DNA of 64,000 bases from NCBI GenBank assembly GCA_026261815.1, contig JAMPIT010000437.1, positions 3,844,001 through 3,908,000 on the forward strand, in the 5' to 3' direction. Both the position numbers and the translations under genes were made by a program. The notes below the pieces were generated by a model. The model saw only the letters and a list, made by a program, of their open reading frames with translations, ran no database searches and was not told the origin of the DNA. Numbering within the stretch: the stretch's first letter is position 1; the number at the start of each line of letters is the position of its first letter. The stretch comes from Monarcha castaneiventris obscurior (Eukaryota > Chordata > Aves > Passeriformes > Monarchidae). Shown here piece by piece: positions 52,644 to 64,000 of the stretch.

Positions 52644-53497
52644 TCAGCTTTGCAGCAGACACTTGAACTTGCTCATCTGGCAAGGAGAATGCAGCCAGCT
52701 CCAGGAAGGTGATGTTCCTGGGAAAGGTGCACCAGTGTTTGCATTATCTGTAGATATGATAAAATGATTTCCAACCAAAGCGGTGATGCTGTTAATGGGG
52801 ACCAATAAGATGTGGTTTACACAGATAAAACCCTTGTCTCCGATGGGAATGACAATGTTGGTCTGTTCCACTAACCTTTGCCTTGACTCCAGGGCGTCCT
52901 TGGGAGCGTCCCTATCACACTTCATGTGCTGACTCGCTCTGGGTCATAATCTTGCACAATACTTGGGGAAAAAAGTATTCTCTGGACGTAACAGTGTTTG
53001 TGGTGTTGCTACGTCTGTGAGACTGTCCCAGCACGATGGAGATTTCTGTGAATAGCAATTTCCCTGCACTTTGAGAGAGATGGGTCACCTACTCTGCCAA
53101 ACAACTGGGTTGTCACCACCCCATTGGTCCTTGTAAATCTGCTGGACATTGAGGTAGAAGCAGTTAAAGCACATAAGGCATTTTCTACCAACACAGGTGT
53201 CCTGTTCCAAACTCAGGCAGTAGAAATATTCTCAATGATATCAGAGCAGTACATCTAGCCGTGAGAAGAAAAAACATCCATTATCAAAAGAGAGCATTCT
53301 ACCTCTAGAAAATAGCACAGCCAGTTCAACAGATCCATGCTGATAATGGATAATTGCGTGTTTTTCCCCAGTGATTTTGCTTGGACTGCTGTGTCTTGTT
53401 GAGGTCTATAGTCCATGATGAAACTCCAGTTCTGTCTTGTTATTCTAAAAGTCTGCTCTACAAATGCTGGTCTGAAAATGTGCATGATGGACCACAT
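52644..53497 (-). pseudogene. Possible degenerate coding remnant (weak)
   Basis: Three open frames of 60-93 codons follow one another on the minus strand (53497-53255, 53194-53009, 52925-52644) in different phases. Residue composition in parts is protein-like, with cysteines, aromatic residues and a 'GDKGFICVN' stretch in the last one. A decayed retroelement or processed gene could look like this, but I recognise no family and found no LTR, poly-A tail or target-site duplication. Chance frames remain quite possible. No function is proposed. Confidence 0.15.
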
Positions 53498-53704
53498 AAA
53501 TTGTTTGTCTCTTATAAAAACTCAAAAGGTTTTCCAGTTTCATCTTTTGGGGTTTTAATCTTTTAAAAGCATGTTCAGATTATATTCATTTGATTTTAGT
53601 GAGATTGGGCTCTGAAATAAATGGGCTGTGCACACACACTAACACATGTGGAATTCCTTTTCAGTAATCCTCAAAGAGGCTTTTGATTTTACTTCTGATT
53701 CATC

Positions 53705-53720
53705 AAAAAAAAAAAAAAAA
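53705..53720. repeat. Poly-A tract of 16 bases
   Basis: An uninterrupted A run is seen directly. No retroposed body was recognised beside it. Confidence 0.88.
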
Positions 53721-54640
53721 GCACCAGTGAGCAAGTGAGATGTGCACAGGGATTTAGATGGCTCCAAGGTCACCACATACATTTACATAGGAAACACATG
53801 GCTATGGGAAAACTCTCCACTTGGCTGTAAGATGGGTTCCTTGAGGTGTTTTCACAGAATCTGACTCTCAAACATATAAAAATCCCATGAATCCAAGGCC
53901 AGTTGGAGAGAAATGGAATCCGAATTAATAAGGCAGCTCATCAGCAGCTTAACACCATCCCAGAGGCAAATCCACAGCCCAGAGGTCTGGGGACTGATCC
54001 CAACAGAGTCAGCAGGGGCTGGGTGGCACCCAAGGGAAAATCCTCATCCACCTTCCAGCACTGCGGTCACCCCTGAGTGTGAAAAAGAGGGAAAATGGGC
54101 TGTGGGGCAGCAGCCACCAAACCATGGGGCAGGTCTGTGTCTTTAGCCTTTAGCAGATGCAAAGGGCCAGCAGGTATGGGAGGAGCTGGAGGAGGGATTC
54201 CTGCTCCTGCACAAGTCTCAGTCTCACCTGGAGCTGTGAGAGGGGCCCTGGGGTGAGGGTGGGGCTGGGGACACTCTCATCCCACAGCTCTGGGAAAGCA
54301 GGACATCTCCTGTGCCCCCGTGCAGAGCTGTGCCCTGCCCATGCTGCCATTCACCCCTGAGAATAAGGGGAAAGGTCCAGCTATTGTCCAGGTCCTGAAA
54401 GTCTTTTATTAGAGAAGAATAAGCCTGAAATGCAACAGCTTTTTTGGTGAAGGAAGCTTCACGTGACTCATCCATCACAAGCTTTATTATTGCTTCAGAC
54501 CCTACTGCAGGTTTACAACCAGATGTTTTAGGGACCTTGCATTTTCCCCGTGAAATATTCCCTGCACCGTGTTTAGAGCTGACAGGCAGGTGGTTGTAAA
54601 GTCAACCATAACAGTCAGGGCTGGCAAATTTTGCCTCAAC
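53721..54640. other. Unassigned non-coding DNA
   Basis: No gene is recognised. GC-richer patch at 53950-54360, with overlapping short frames on both strands. Confidence 0.45.
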
Positions 54641-54649
54641 ACGGTAAAA

Positions 54650-54835
54650 AAAAAGTCCATTATTAGTATTTTGTGATTAATGATTGTATATTATAAACAT
54701 ACATTAATAAGTATAATATACTTTCAGTATTTTATTGCTGCTTTTATGATATGACAGGCAAACCTATGAGAGCATATTTAATGCATTCACACGCCCATAT
54801 TGTGTGTGTAATTTACACAAACTGTAGAGATGGCT
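54650..54835. promoter_or_regulatory. Candidate AT-rich regulatory element
   Basis: The block holds TGATTAATGATTG at 54674-54686, two overlapping TGAT-type sites of the kind bound by PBX/HOX-class factors. It also has ATTAATAAG and repeated TATAATATA words, and TTTAATGCATTC near 54777-54788. There are no long frames and no repeat family. The assignment rests on motif density alone. Confidence 0.28.
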
Positions 54836-57430
54836 TAAAATGCATCTGAAAAGGACACAATCAAGGTTGGTAGAACTCCAACGTAACCCAATTTTTTCCT
54901 TATGGTTGCATCTTCTATAGGAAGATTTTTGCATTCTTCATAATCTCTAAATTTCTGCAATTTAGAGAAACTGAGGAACGTAAAATTAGGGAAAAAATTA
55001 GTGTTGGAAGTGTAGCCTTGTGAAACACTCCCCAAACTTTGAAAATATTATTGCAGTCTAATGTAGGCAGGAAAGTGAAATGCTGTGAAGTATCAGAATT
55101 AGTGTCTTGTCCAAAGAGTAGAAGAAGCAGAATTAAAAATTGCTTCAAGTTCCTTAAAGTGCTCGTTTTGCTGAGCTCAGACGCAGATGCAGCATTTGGG
55201 AACCTGCACTTGCTTGACTGGCTACCACCTGCAGCCAAGGCTCAGGGAGATAAAGCAGCAAACAGGTCCATTGCATCAACCAACCCCTCACATTAATTAT
55301 CAACTTTCCTGGCTCTCAGTCAGGTCTCCAGGCAGTGCAGCAGCTCCTGCAGAAGGGAAGGTGCACTGATGATCTCCGGAGAATTTTGGCTGGTGCTGAG
55401 GCTCCTGCAGCCCCTGGGAGGAGTGTTCTGCACACCTTCTGCTTTCAGAGCACCTTTCTGAGCAAGGACCAGCTCCCAGCCAGGTTCCTCCAACCATTTT
55501 GTCCAGCATTTACATTTCACTTTCATTTCTCCCAATTGTTTCACATAAGTAAAAATTCCCCTTCCTCAATATGTCAAAACACACCACCATAATTCATCAA
55601 CACACTGTTAAAAGGAAAATGTGTTTCAAACATCTGGATAAATGCATATGTGTGTGCAAATGGGGCATCCAGGGCAACTGCATTTGTTAGCACCAATCTG
55701 CAGGGGCAAATTCCTGACTGCAGGAGCAGCAGAGACATTCACAGATAAATAGGCTTCTGGGTCAAATTCCCTGAGCTGCAGAGATCTTTGTTTGCAGCTT
55801 ATCTGTGTCGTATTTGGGTTCCTCCTATTCAAAGATATGGGCGTAGTTATGGAAGCAAGAAAACCTGAGGGCAAGCTAAACAGAATAAAAAAAGAAACAG
55901 GGGGTGCCATGGAAGCCCTTACTCAGATTGGGGCTAAGTAATTTAGAGAGATTTTAACTTAAAGAGGTCTTGCCTGAGAATAAAGATGATGTGAGCTCAG
56001 AGGACACAACCTATATGCTACAATATAATAGACAACATGGTCTACTAATAATAAATGCTGACAAAGGCAACTTTTATTTTTATATTAAGCATTCAGAGCT
56101 TTCCTGCCTTTTAAAAGCAATGTTTTTCAGTGAGTGGAGGGGAACAGTTCACATGTGGATCCAGAATCCTGGATCCAGGGTCTGGTGCTGCTGTGTAAGG
56201 TGTGCCCTTCATTCAGCAGTGCTTGTGCCAGCAGCAGCTCCCAAGCTCAGCCCTAGCATGGTAAACTCATCTTTGCTAGAAATTGAGAGCATTCCAAATG
56301 ATGAAAAAGGTATTCATATAAACTGAAGGGATCTCTGACACATTTGTCTTCAAAAGGAGGAATAGACCCTCTTCTTACATGGCATGTTCTCGCTAAGAAC
56401 TTATGTTTCAATCAATTATTACATTATTAATTCAGTCAATCACGCAAAAACCCCAAGCACCCAATGCATTCTTTGATTACAGATGAAAAAACGTATGTAC
56501 AAGAGCCACATTTTTAGATGTAGCCTCCTTTAGTGGGATTTATTTCTCTAGCCAGCACAAGCATGCTTGGCCAGTGGTCTGACCCCGGCAGCTCTGGGTT
56601 ACAGCCCCTGCGGGAGTCGGATACTTGGCTCTGCTAAAAAACATCACGTGGAAGAACTTGGTGGCAACTTCTGAAAACTTGAGCTCAAGGGACTTGTGCT
56701 ATTGCTTGCAAGGGAGATGGGGGATAGGGTGTTTTTATCTTAAAGCTGTTGTAAAATGTGTTTATAATCACACAGGAGCAGCTCATTTGTTTCCGAAGGA
56801 GGTGATTATCCAGGTCAGTGGAGAATTTCAGTGCTCAGCTAGGAAGGATGAGCTTGCACAAACTATATCCAGCTTTGATCCAAATACAAAAAATCTTTCG
56901 GGTTTGTTTTTTCTTCTTTTCCTTTAATAGGTAGGTAATTCCTCTCTACTCCAATCCACTTGGAATAACATGACTGGAGAAATTTTATGCTGAATTGGTT
57001 GTATTCAACAGGACCGTCTTGTTAATGACTAGAGAAAATCCAAGTAAAAATTAAATAATAACTAGTACAGCTTGGATGCAAGAGTAAATTCTTTGGGACT
57101 GGGACCCTCTGGTGCTGCAAGTTTGGCCACTTCCTTTGCACAGCAGTGCATCTATCTGCCACCCTCACAAGTGACAACAGCCTCTGGATGAAGGTGTATC
57201 CTTGTGTTTCTTTCTGACACAATCAGCACATATTTAACACTATAACATCCCAAAAGCAGCCTCCTTCTTCATCCAGTTCACCTCTGAGACATGTTGGCTT
57301 CAAAGCACAGATGGGTCATTAACATATGACTGTTGTTGGGCATAAATAACCCAAAAAATACCTAACACAGCTGGAGCCGAGCACATTCTGAAACACTGCA
57401 AACAAAAGAGGCAAACTTATCCACCCCATA
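54836..57430. other. Unassigned non-coding DNA
   Basis: No gene is recognised. A direct repeat of GGATCCAG occurs at 56158-56165 and 56172-56179. Frames of 85-118 codons on both strands have no known domain. Confidence 0.42.
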
Positions 57431-57435
57431 ATTTC

Positions 57436-57478
57436 TGCAGTCAATGGAGGCTGCTGAGCAGCTCTGAGAATTGGGCTG
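57436..57478. mobile_element. Small relic of an ancient amniote interspersed repeat
   Basis: The text 'cagtcaatggaggctgctga' followed by 'gcagctctgagaattgggct' (57438-57477) follows the remembered wording 'AGTCAATGGGAGCTG...TGCTCAGCACCTCTGAAAATCAGGCC' of a common old repeat in birds and reptiles. Only one half remains and no inverted partner is visible, so family and limits are uncertain. Confidence 0.48.
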
Positions 57479-59215
57479 CCTGCTCAGACACAGAAAAATA
57501 GAGTTTATAAACCTAACACCCTTAGGTAGCAAGTGTGAAACTGGTCATTTTAATCCCTCTGCATTCTGTTTCTTTCACTGCCATATATTTAAATACTGCA
57601 AATGCTAATGACAACACTTTGATGCTGGGAAATAAAAAATCTGTAAAGTGCCTTGGAAACATTAGCTGGAATATGCTGTAAGAGAGCAAAGCCCTACCCT
57701 CATTTTCCAAAGACAGAGTTCCAAATTCTAGGCAATTTGCCCAGTCACAACACTTTAGGCAAAGTGCCACTGGAAAACATTTTGTGCCACCCCAAATCAC
57801 TTTTCCCTGGGATGGTTTTAACACAGCACCAGCCTTAAGCTCCCCCAAAATGAAGGCTTGCCCTGTTTCCTATGTAATGTCTGATCCACCCAGCTGTCCT
57901 CCCTCATTTGAGCAGTTTGCTGTTCCCCTGGAGGTGACAATCAGCAGCCATCAGGGAGCAGCTGAAATTCCAGTGCAACCTCACCCCTGCTCCCAGCCAG
58001 GTGCAGGAGCCCATCCTTCCACAAAACTCAACAAAGTCTTGTAATAACATTTCCTGAGTGCAACCCGGGGACCGTTTGGGGAGAGCAGTGTGAAGTCAGA
58101 GAGGTAGTATTACCTCTGAAATGTGTGAAATATTGATAAGGGCTGTATTTCTTCATCACATAAAAAAAGAGAAATCCCACCAAGAGGTACATCACTGCTT
58201 CACTGGATAACCACATTCCAGGGTGCAAAGCCAAAGCTCAAAACCCCACTGTTCTCTACACATTGTAGAGAGACACGTGTGTAACATCAGAGGTCAGTTT
58301 GTCATGGCTTAGAAGAAGCTCCATCAAAGATATATTTTATTTCCTCAGCAGTTTGTTGACACTGACTATTTCTGGCTCAATTAAGTGAATGACCAGACGG
58401 TTTTGCCATATAGATGGGCAGTGGATGGGAATGAACTCTGACCCATTTAAATTAAGTCTAATATTTATTGTTCCAGGCCAACAATGGTCTGGGGAAGCCC
58501 TGCCTTTGACCTGCTGGGTGCATACAACCATATACATAAAGGAACTATACAAAATAGAGCCTGGATTGTTTAAAAGATAAGTCTGTTCCTCTGGGGTTAG
58601 GGATTCATATCATGGAAGATTAAATCTTAGATAGATTTAACCTATAGATAGGAAAATAAACTTAGTGAAGAATTTTATAAATTAGACTCAATAAGGGTAA
58701 TTATGAAGCCATACGTATTTTTTATCAGTTCTTCAATACGGAAAATTAACTTGGCCTTGATCCCACCTTTATTTTATTATCCATCTCCTACCAAGAGCAT
58801 TTAGAAGAAAATAATAGTTTCTTGCCTTTTTTTTTTTTTTGTTAAACAGGCAATAAAATTGGCATTTTCATGCATGCATACTGGACCTCGTGCAGGTCTG
58901 TGCTTGCTGCTAAACTCTCTTAATTACTGGATGCAAACAGGTAATGCTGGACACAAACAGCAGAATCCCAAGTCTGACACTGGTTTGAAAGGGCTTTTTT
59001 CTCCTCTTTGAGCTGCACCAACACGCTGTGAGCCATAAGGCAAACTGCAGAGAACCTGTAACGTTGTGTTAAATCTTTGCAACGCTGCATTTCTCATGGT
59101 CACAATAAGTTTGATGAGATTAGAAAATAAATCGGGCTGTGGTACCTGTGCACCATCAAAGAACACAAAATGGCTCCACTGTACATTGGTACTAAAAAAT
59201 ATTAAATAAATTCCG
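57479..59215. other. Unassigned non-coding DNA
   Basis: No gene is recognised. A T run of 14 lies at 58827-58840. The minus-strand frame at 57522-57848 has no recognisable domain. Confidence 0.42.
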
Positions 59216-59219
59216 CTGA

Positions 59220-59720
59220 CCTAATTTTTTAATGTTTTCATAGTTGGCATTATATATGTATACGCACACAGGCACATTTTTCACATATTTAACCAGTAAT
59301 AACTTTTATCACCACAATTTTGCTATTGATTGCTTCTTTAACAGCGAAATGCATCACAAACAGAAATGAATGAAGCTGTCGGGAAGAAAGTTCTATAGTA
59401 GCTTTACTGTCAGTTCCCATCATAAATAACCATGACATCATATGAGTCTTATCTACGGGTTGCTCTTACTGATCAATGGCATCACTCTAGTAGTGTAAAT
59501 AGCTTCTAATGTCCCATCTTCCACCTTCAAATAGATTCTGATTATTTATGATGGCTGTTAGGTTACAAGTCTGAGCTGCGGTTTGGATTTATTTTCTACT
59601 TACAGCTGCTGTGGATTTCAAGTTAGATAGGATTATTTTTTAGTTAAGATGATGAAATGGGATAGACCTGTCATGGAGCCTAGAAAAACCTTCATCTCAT
59701 TTACTCTCTGTAGCAATTTG
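59220..59720. promoter_or_regulatory. Candidate conserved regulatory block
   Basis: About 500 bases of AT-rich, repeat-free DNA with no open frame of note. It carries ATGACATCATATG near 59432-59444, a CAGCTG E-box at 59603-59608, and many TAAT/ATTA-type words. Absence of frames and repeats together with motif density is typical of conserved non-coding elements near developmental genes. Conservation itself cannot be seen from one sequence. Confidence 0.3.
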
Positions 59721-61095
59721 ACTGTGAATCCAAAGACCTTAAAGGCTTTTCATTAAATAATTCAAAATGTTAAAACAGAGAGTGCTGGTTACTTTTGCCA
59801 GGTTCAGAGCAGCCTAATCAATTTACAGTTAAAAAGAAAAGGAATAATATTTTTCCTTGTTACTAAACTACAAAGGAGTTTCATTATGTGCAGAACTGTA
59901 TAAAACAGCCTCACAAAATTGTCACGAAAATATAACAGCCAACAGAAAAATCTGCTTGTCAGCTTTTCCCATGGTGATCATGAAAAAACTAATGATGTTT
60001 TACTCACTCACTCAACAAAAACTATTCACCCCCAGGCTAGTCGATATTTGGAAGGATGATATAATCTCTATATTTCTTATGATAATGAAAGTCATGTCTG
60101 CCTGAATACGGAGCTCCAGACATTTATTTTTTTTAATATCTATTGCTTTCTCATACCCCAAAATGGATCTTATAATTGAGAACTGGGACATGCAGAACAA
60201 CAGCACACTGAGAAACAAATGCACATAGGTTTCCACTTGCCACAACAGATTAGGGGGGTCAATGGCATGTTAACTAATTCATTATTTAAATTTCCAGAGT
60301 CAAGTTCCTCTCTTGCATTAGATTTAGCAAGTGCACCAAGCTGAGGAGCATTCTTGAGAGAAGGGGTCATTTTTCCCAGCATCAACAATAATTAATAAAT
60401 GGTTAGTGTTGTCCAGCTCATTTCTCTAAAGAAAACACCCTAATGACACTGAGGGGAAAATCAATAATGATAAAAATGCAGCAGTGATAAATATCCTGCT
60501 ACTCTTATCCTTTGGTGACCTTCTGAGGGGCTTCAGATTTAAAGACTCATCCCACTACAGTCTTTTATTCCCCTCTTTACCATAATTCATCAGTTAATAT
60601 GTAACTCTGAGCTGATTACAACCTATCTGTAAATGTCTTTTTATGCAACAGCAGTGCACAGACCCCTCAGTGGAACAAATCAGGTGCATTTTTTTAGCTC
60701 CCCTCATAGCAATTTTGCTGCAAATGATAAAAAACTCGTGATGGTATTTAGTGTGATAACTTGACAATGCAAAGATCTCTGGGTTTGGCCTGAAAGAATC
60801 CAAAACACGCTCCAATCTTTGTATCTGGGTGAGAAGCACTTATTTTTCCATCCAGTATTTCCTCCTTAAGATTGTTCTGTCTGGTGAAGAGCTGTTGTGC
60901 TCAGAACAGCGCACACCTCCGAGCACTGCCTTGCCTTGGTTAAAGAGTAACCACAGCACCAGAGGTCACCTGGAAATGGAAACTCTTTAAAACACGCCAG
61001 CAAAATCACTGTCTGTGCTGGAGGCTTTCAAAAGACAGTTTAGTAATTACCAATAAAGCCCTGATGGCACTTTTCCAGTCTCTGCTATTGTTTGA
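59721..61095. other. Unassigned non-coding DNA
   Basis: No gene is recognised. AT-rich with short frames; no mobile element identified. Confidence 0.42.
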
Positions 61096-61104
61096 GCTTG
61101 CAGA

Positions 61105-61330
61105 AGTACGCGGCCATGGCGTCGTTTTCGCGCGTCCCCTCTCCCACCCGTGGCAGACTTTCCCCCTTTTTTCTTTCCCAACGCCATAATCTGTTTCTTA
61201 TGCCTTAGGTGAAGTTAAAACCTCGGCGGGGAGAAGGAGGGAATGGGGCTGCTGGGCTCTGACAATGGCTGTTTTGTCACTGCCAGGCGCTGGTGGCCAT
61301 CGGGAAGCGTGGACGAGTCCAGCCACTTGA
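61105..61330. promoter_or_regulatory. Compact CpG cluster with E2F-like site
   Basis: Seven CpGs fall within 26 bases (61109-61134) inside 'tacgcggccatggcgtcg' and 'ttttcgcgcg'. TTTCGCGC at 61126-61133 fits the E2F consensus. Further CpGs are spread to about 61320. The surrounding DNA is CpG-poor. It may be a small promoter-like or enhancer element. No transcript start, exon or gene could be assigned. Confidence 0.35.
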
Positions 61331-64000
61331 TGCCAGGGTGGATGATTTATTGCCTGAGTGTCTTCGGTAGCAATTGGACCCCTTCCCGCTGTCACTCACG
61401 CCTTGCAAAGATTTGGTCCTAAAGAAGAGGTTCCCCCCTGGTCTAAAGAGATTACAATGCTTGTCATAAAGTGTCTTTTAGTGGAGGGAAATGGGTATGA
61501 AAATGGGTAAAGAAAGGAAACAATCGGAAGAGGAGAGAAGATGGATGTTCTGTAACCTTTTCTCAGAGACCCATTTCTCCTTCTTTTTCTCCTGTCTTTA
61601 GCAGGTTTTTGTTTTGGCTGATGACAATGCGTAATAGCCTGATAAATTGATTTTGTGAGTCCCCTTTCTCATCTCTTGAGAAGACACTAACTCGTTGGGA
61701 CTTCAGAGGGCTCTCAGAGGCAGGAGACAACAATTAGTTTGTTGGGGATGTCAGAAAGGAGCTTCAAAGTTTTGCCAGGAAAAATCCTTTCTGACAGATC
61801 AGTGCTGACAACGTTGGCAGCTGCTAGGAAAAGTGGAGCTGGAAACTCCCTCCGACTCTCAGGAGCAGGGAAAAATTGCAGGACATTAACTCTGTACAGT
61901 GGGTCAGGCACTGGTGCTGTTGCTTTTCACTGAAGCATGTATGGCAATGACTAAAGCTTTCCACCAGATGAAAGAAGAGTAAAAAACATTTAAAATCTAA
62001 ATTTTTCAAGGTTTTAGGTTGTTTTGGTTTTTTTTTTACAAAATTTTAATACATAACCTTTAAAAATTTCCACAAAATCAAGAAAGCACATCATAGCAAG
62101 ATATGCTTCTGCAGACTTGAAATAGGCAGTCTTGATACTTGTTTTAAAAACTCATCCTGGAAACACTGGTTTATGTTTTAAAAGTGAAGTGTCAAAATGG
62201 CCAGTTTTTATTTGCCTCCTGAAAAACCAAGAAAATCCTTCATGACTTTCTGAAAGCACACATCAAAAGCAACTGCATCGAGGTATGTCTGTGTGCCTCC
62301 CAGTACAGGAAGCCCTGCAGAAGAGCTCTGAGTATAAAACTCCCTGAATTCAGAAATGTTGGATTTCTAAGCCTGGAAATAAAAATATCAGCCATTTCCT
62401 CAAGGGAGAAACACTGGTCAGTCCAGGCTGGCTGAAAAGACACCACTAGAACCAGTTTGTTGACAGATCACAGCCCCAAAGGGAAGCTGTGTTTCACAGG
62501 TTTTGGGGAGGAGGATCTGACACCGAAACCTGGCAAAGGCTTTGTGAACTTCCACAAAAGGAGCTGAGGACAATTAGTCTCTATTAAATTGATAGGGTCA
62601 CGTTACACAATACAGCTGCATTCCGGGAGAAGGGCATTGCTCATGTTGATATGGGCTCTGACACATCTGTTGGTTCCCTTATATAGGTTATGAGACACAA
62701 ACATTTATGTTTTATTTCACCACAGTTAATATGTATTTTTGCTGTTAAGTGGAAGGTACCTAATATTGCGCTCATTTTGGCAAACTTTCACATATATTTC
62801 TCTCTCCAGACTCCCTTGTGCTGTAATTTTAGTGGAGATCTCAGAGATGCAGAAGTAGCTTTTATTTAAAAATTTCTAGGAAAGATAAACTCTCGATACC
62901 AATATACCCATGTGATAAATCAATAAAAAATTATTTTTAAAACTTTAGAAATTCTTTATCTTTATCATTCTATACCATGAGTACATTTGATACGGGTTGG
63001 GACCTACCCACCTTATGGCTTCCTCTGTTTATTTCCTTGATAAACTGCAGCGAGCTGGGAATAAATCACATCCTGTCGGAACAGATTCTGCACAAAGAAA
63101 CCTTCCACTGAGCAGAACTTATTTGAAAAGGAAGAGGAGGGATGAAGTGTATTGATAAGGAACTAAACCAGACCTTTCAAGCTCGAGGAGAAAAGGACAA
63201 GTTGTACCTTCAGCAGTTACAGCCAATTTCATGAGAGTATAAATTGCTTTGCCGAAAATCTCTTCAGGTGCATTAATGCTGCAGTAAAGACACAGCACTG
63301 GAGTAATAATTGCACAGTCATTTGCTGGCTTTTAAAACCACATCAGTCCAAATAATATCAGCCAGAGTTTTACATCCTGCTAGAAGCAGCTTATTAATAT
63401 CACACACAACAAAAGTTCAACAGATCTTGACTAAAGCCCAGATTTTGGAAAGGTGAGACAAGTTTGGTGTGAGAGCTGCAGACAAAGTTAGGCCCAGCAG
63501 ACATTTCTCAGTTCATTGGCTGTTTCGAGCTGTTACTGGGAGGTCAAAGAGAATCAGGGTATGTGGGAAAAAATGCCCTTCGAGTGGGAGAGAAAATATG
63601 TTTTTTTCTTTCAAAGATACACTAGAACTCCATCAGGCTATTAATCAAATAGATAAAACTGGCACTTCAGTCCCTGCCGCTAACAGAGCTCTGTGCAGTA
63701 ACAAAACCTTCTCAACACACCAGGAGACTCTTAAAATTCAAGCACTCTCAAACTTAGCAGCACCCCTGAGAGCCACAAATTGAGAGAAATTAATTCTGTG
63801 CCTCTGCACCCCTCATTACCAGGAGAGCTGAAGTAGGTCAAATGCAAGTTAATCTCTTAAATTCCACTTTTGTACACGGATGTTAAAGCAGCCATTACTT
63901 TTGTACTGGCAAATGTCTCCGGGCTAAAGTGCAGAACTTTAATAAACCATAACAGTTTGGTATTGAATATAATTCCTGGTGAATGCCTGAAACATTTTTT
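61331..64000. other. Unassigned non-coding DNA
   Basis: No gene is recognised. The region is mainly AT-rich, notably 61980-62080 and 62860-62960. A plus-strand frame at 63469-63783 has no recognisable domain. No mobile element was identified up to the window edge. Confidence 0.42.

Overview
The window looks like non-coding nuclear DNA from a bird, either intergenic (a gene desert) or a very large intron. The main reason is one clear 3' fragment of a CR1 non-LTR retrotransposon at about 21.85-22.06 kb. It carries the usual avian wording: a 'gaggccctggcacag' block, a 'gatgatctttaaaggcccttccaa' type block, and a degenerate ATTTTATGATTTT end. Interspersed repeats are otherwise sparse, simple repeats are short, and base composition looks moderately AT-rich, all of which fits a bird. 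I saw no operons, tRNA, rRNA, CRISPR array or bacterial-type gene.

I could not support any protein-coding gene. The open frames present are 60-186 codons long and scattered over both strands. They overlap each other, match no protein family I can recognise, and show no chain of splice-bounded exons. One group of minus-strand frames at 52.6-53.5 kb is kept only as a weak pseudogene-like observation.

Layout: 0-6.3 kb is unassigned DNA with a small TTTCACTTGACCT-type tandem cluster (1.35-1.47 kb) and a possible ancient repeat (3.7-3.8 kb). A CpG-rich, island-like segment lies at 6.3-7.1 kb. From 7 to 20 kb the DNA is mostly AT-rich and unassigned, with two ancient palindromic repeat relics at 13.0 and 15.6-15.75 kb. 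At 21.5-22.3 kb an old LINE/SINE-tail relic, the CR1 fragment and a poly-T tract lie within 800 bp. From 22 to 47 kb I find no gene but several TAAT-rich blocks that look like candidate conserved regulatory elements (25.9, 36.2 and 39.1 kb). Another palindromic relic lies at 47.0-47.2 kb and a weaker CpG cluster at 47.7-48.2 kb. The last third contains a two-copy tandem repeat (50.7 kb), more AT-rich candidate elements (54.65 and 59.2-59.7 kb), another old repeat relic (57.4 kb) and a compact CpG cluster with an E2F-like site (61.1 kb).

I did not find a previously undescribed gene system. The most useful leads are the orphan CpG-rich segment at 6.3-7.1 kb, the ancient palindromic repeats that may have been retained, and the AT-rich motif-dense blocks. 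All need cross-species alignment or expression data to settle.
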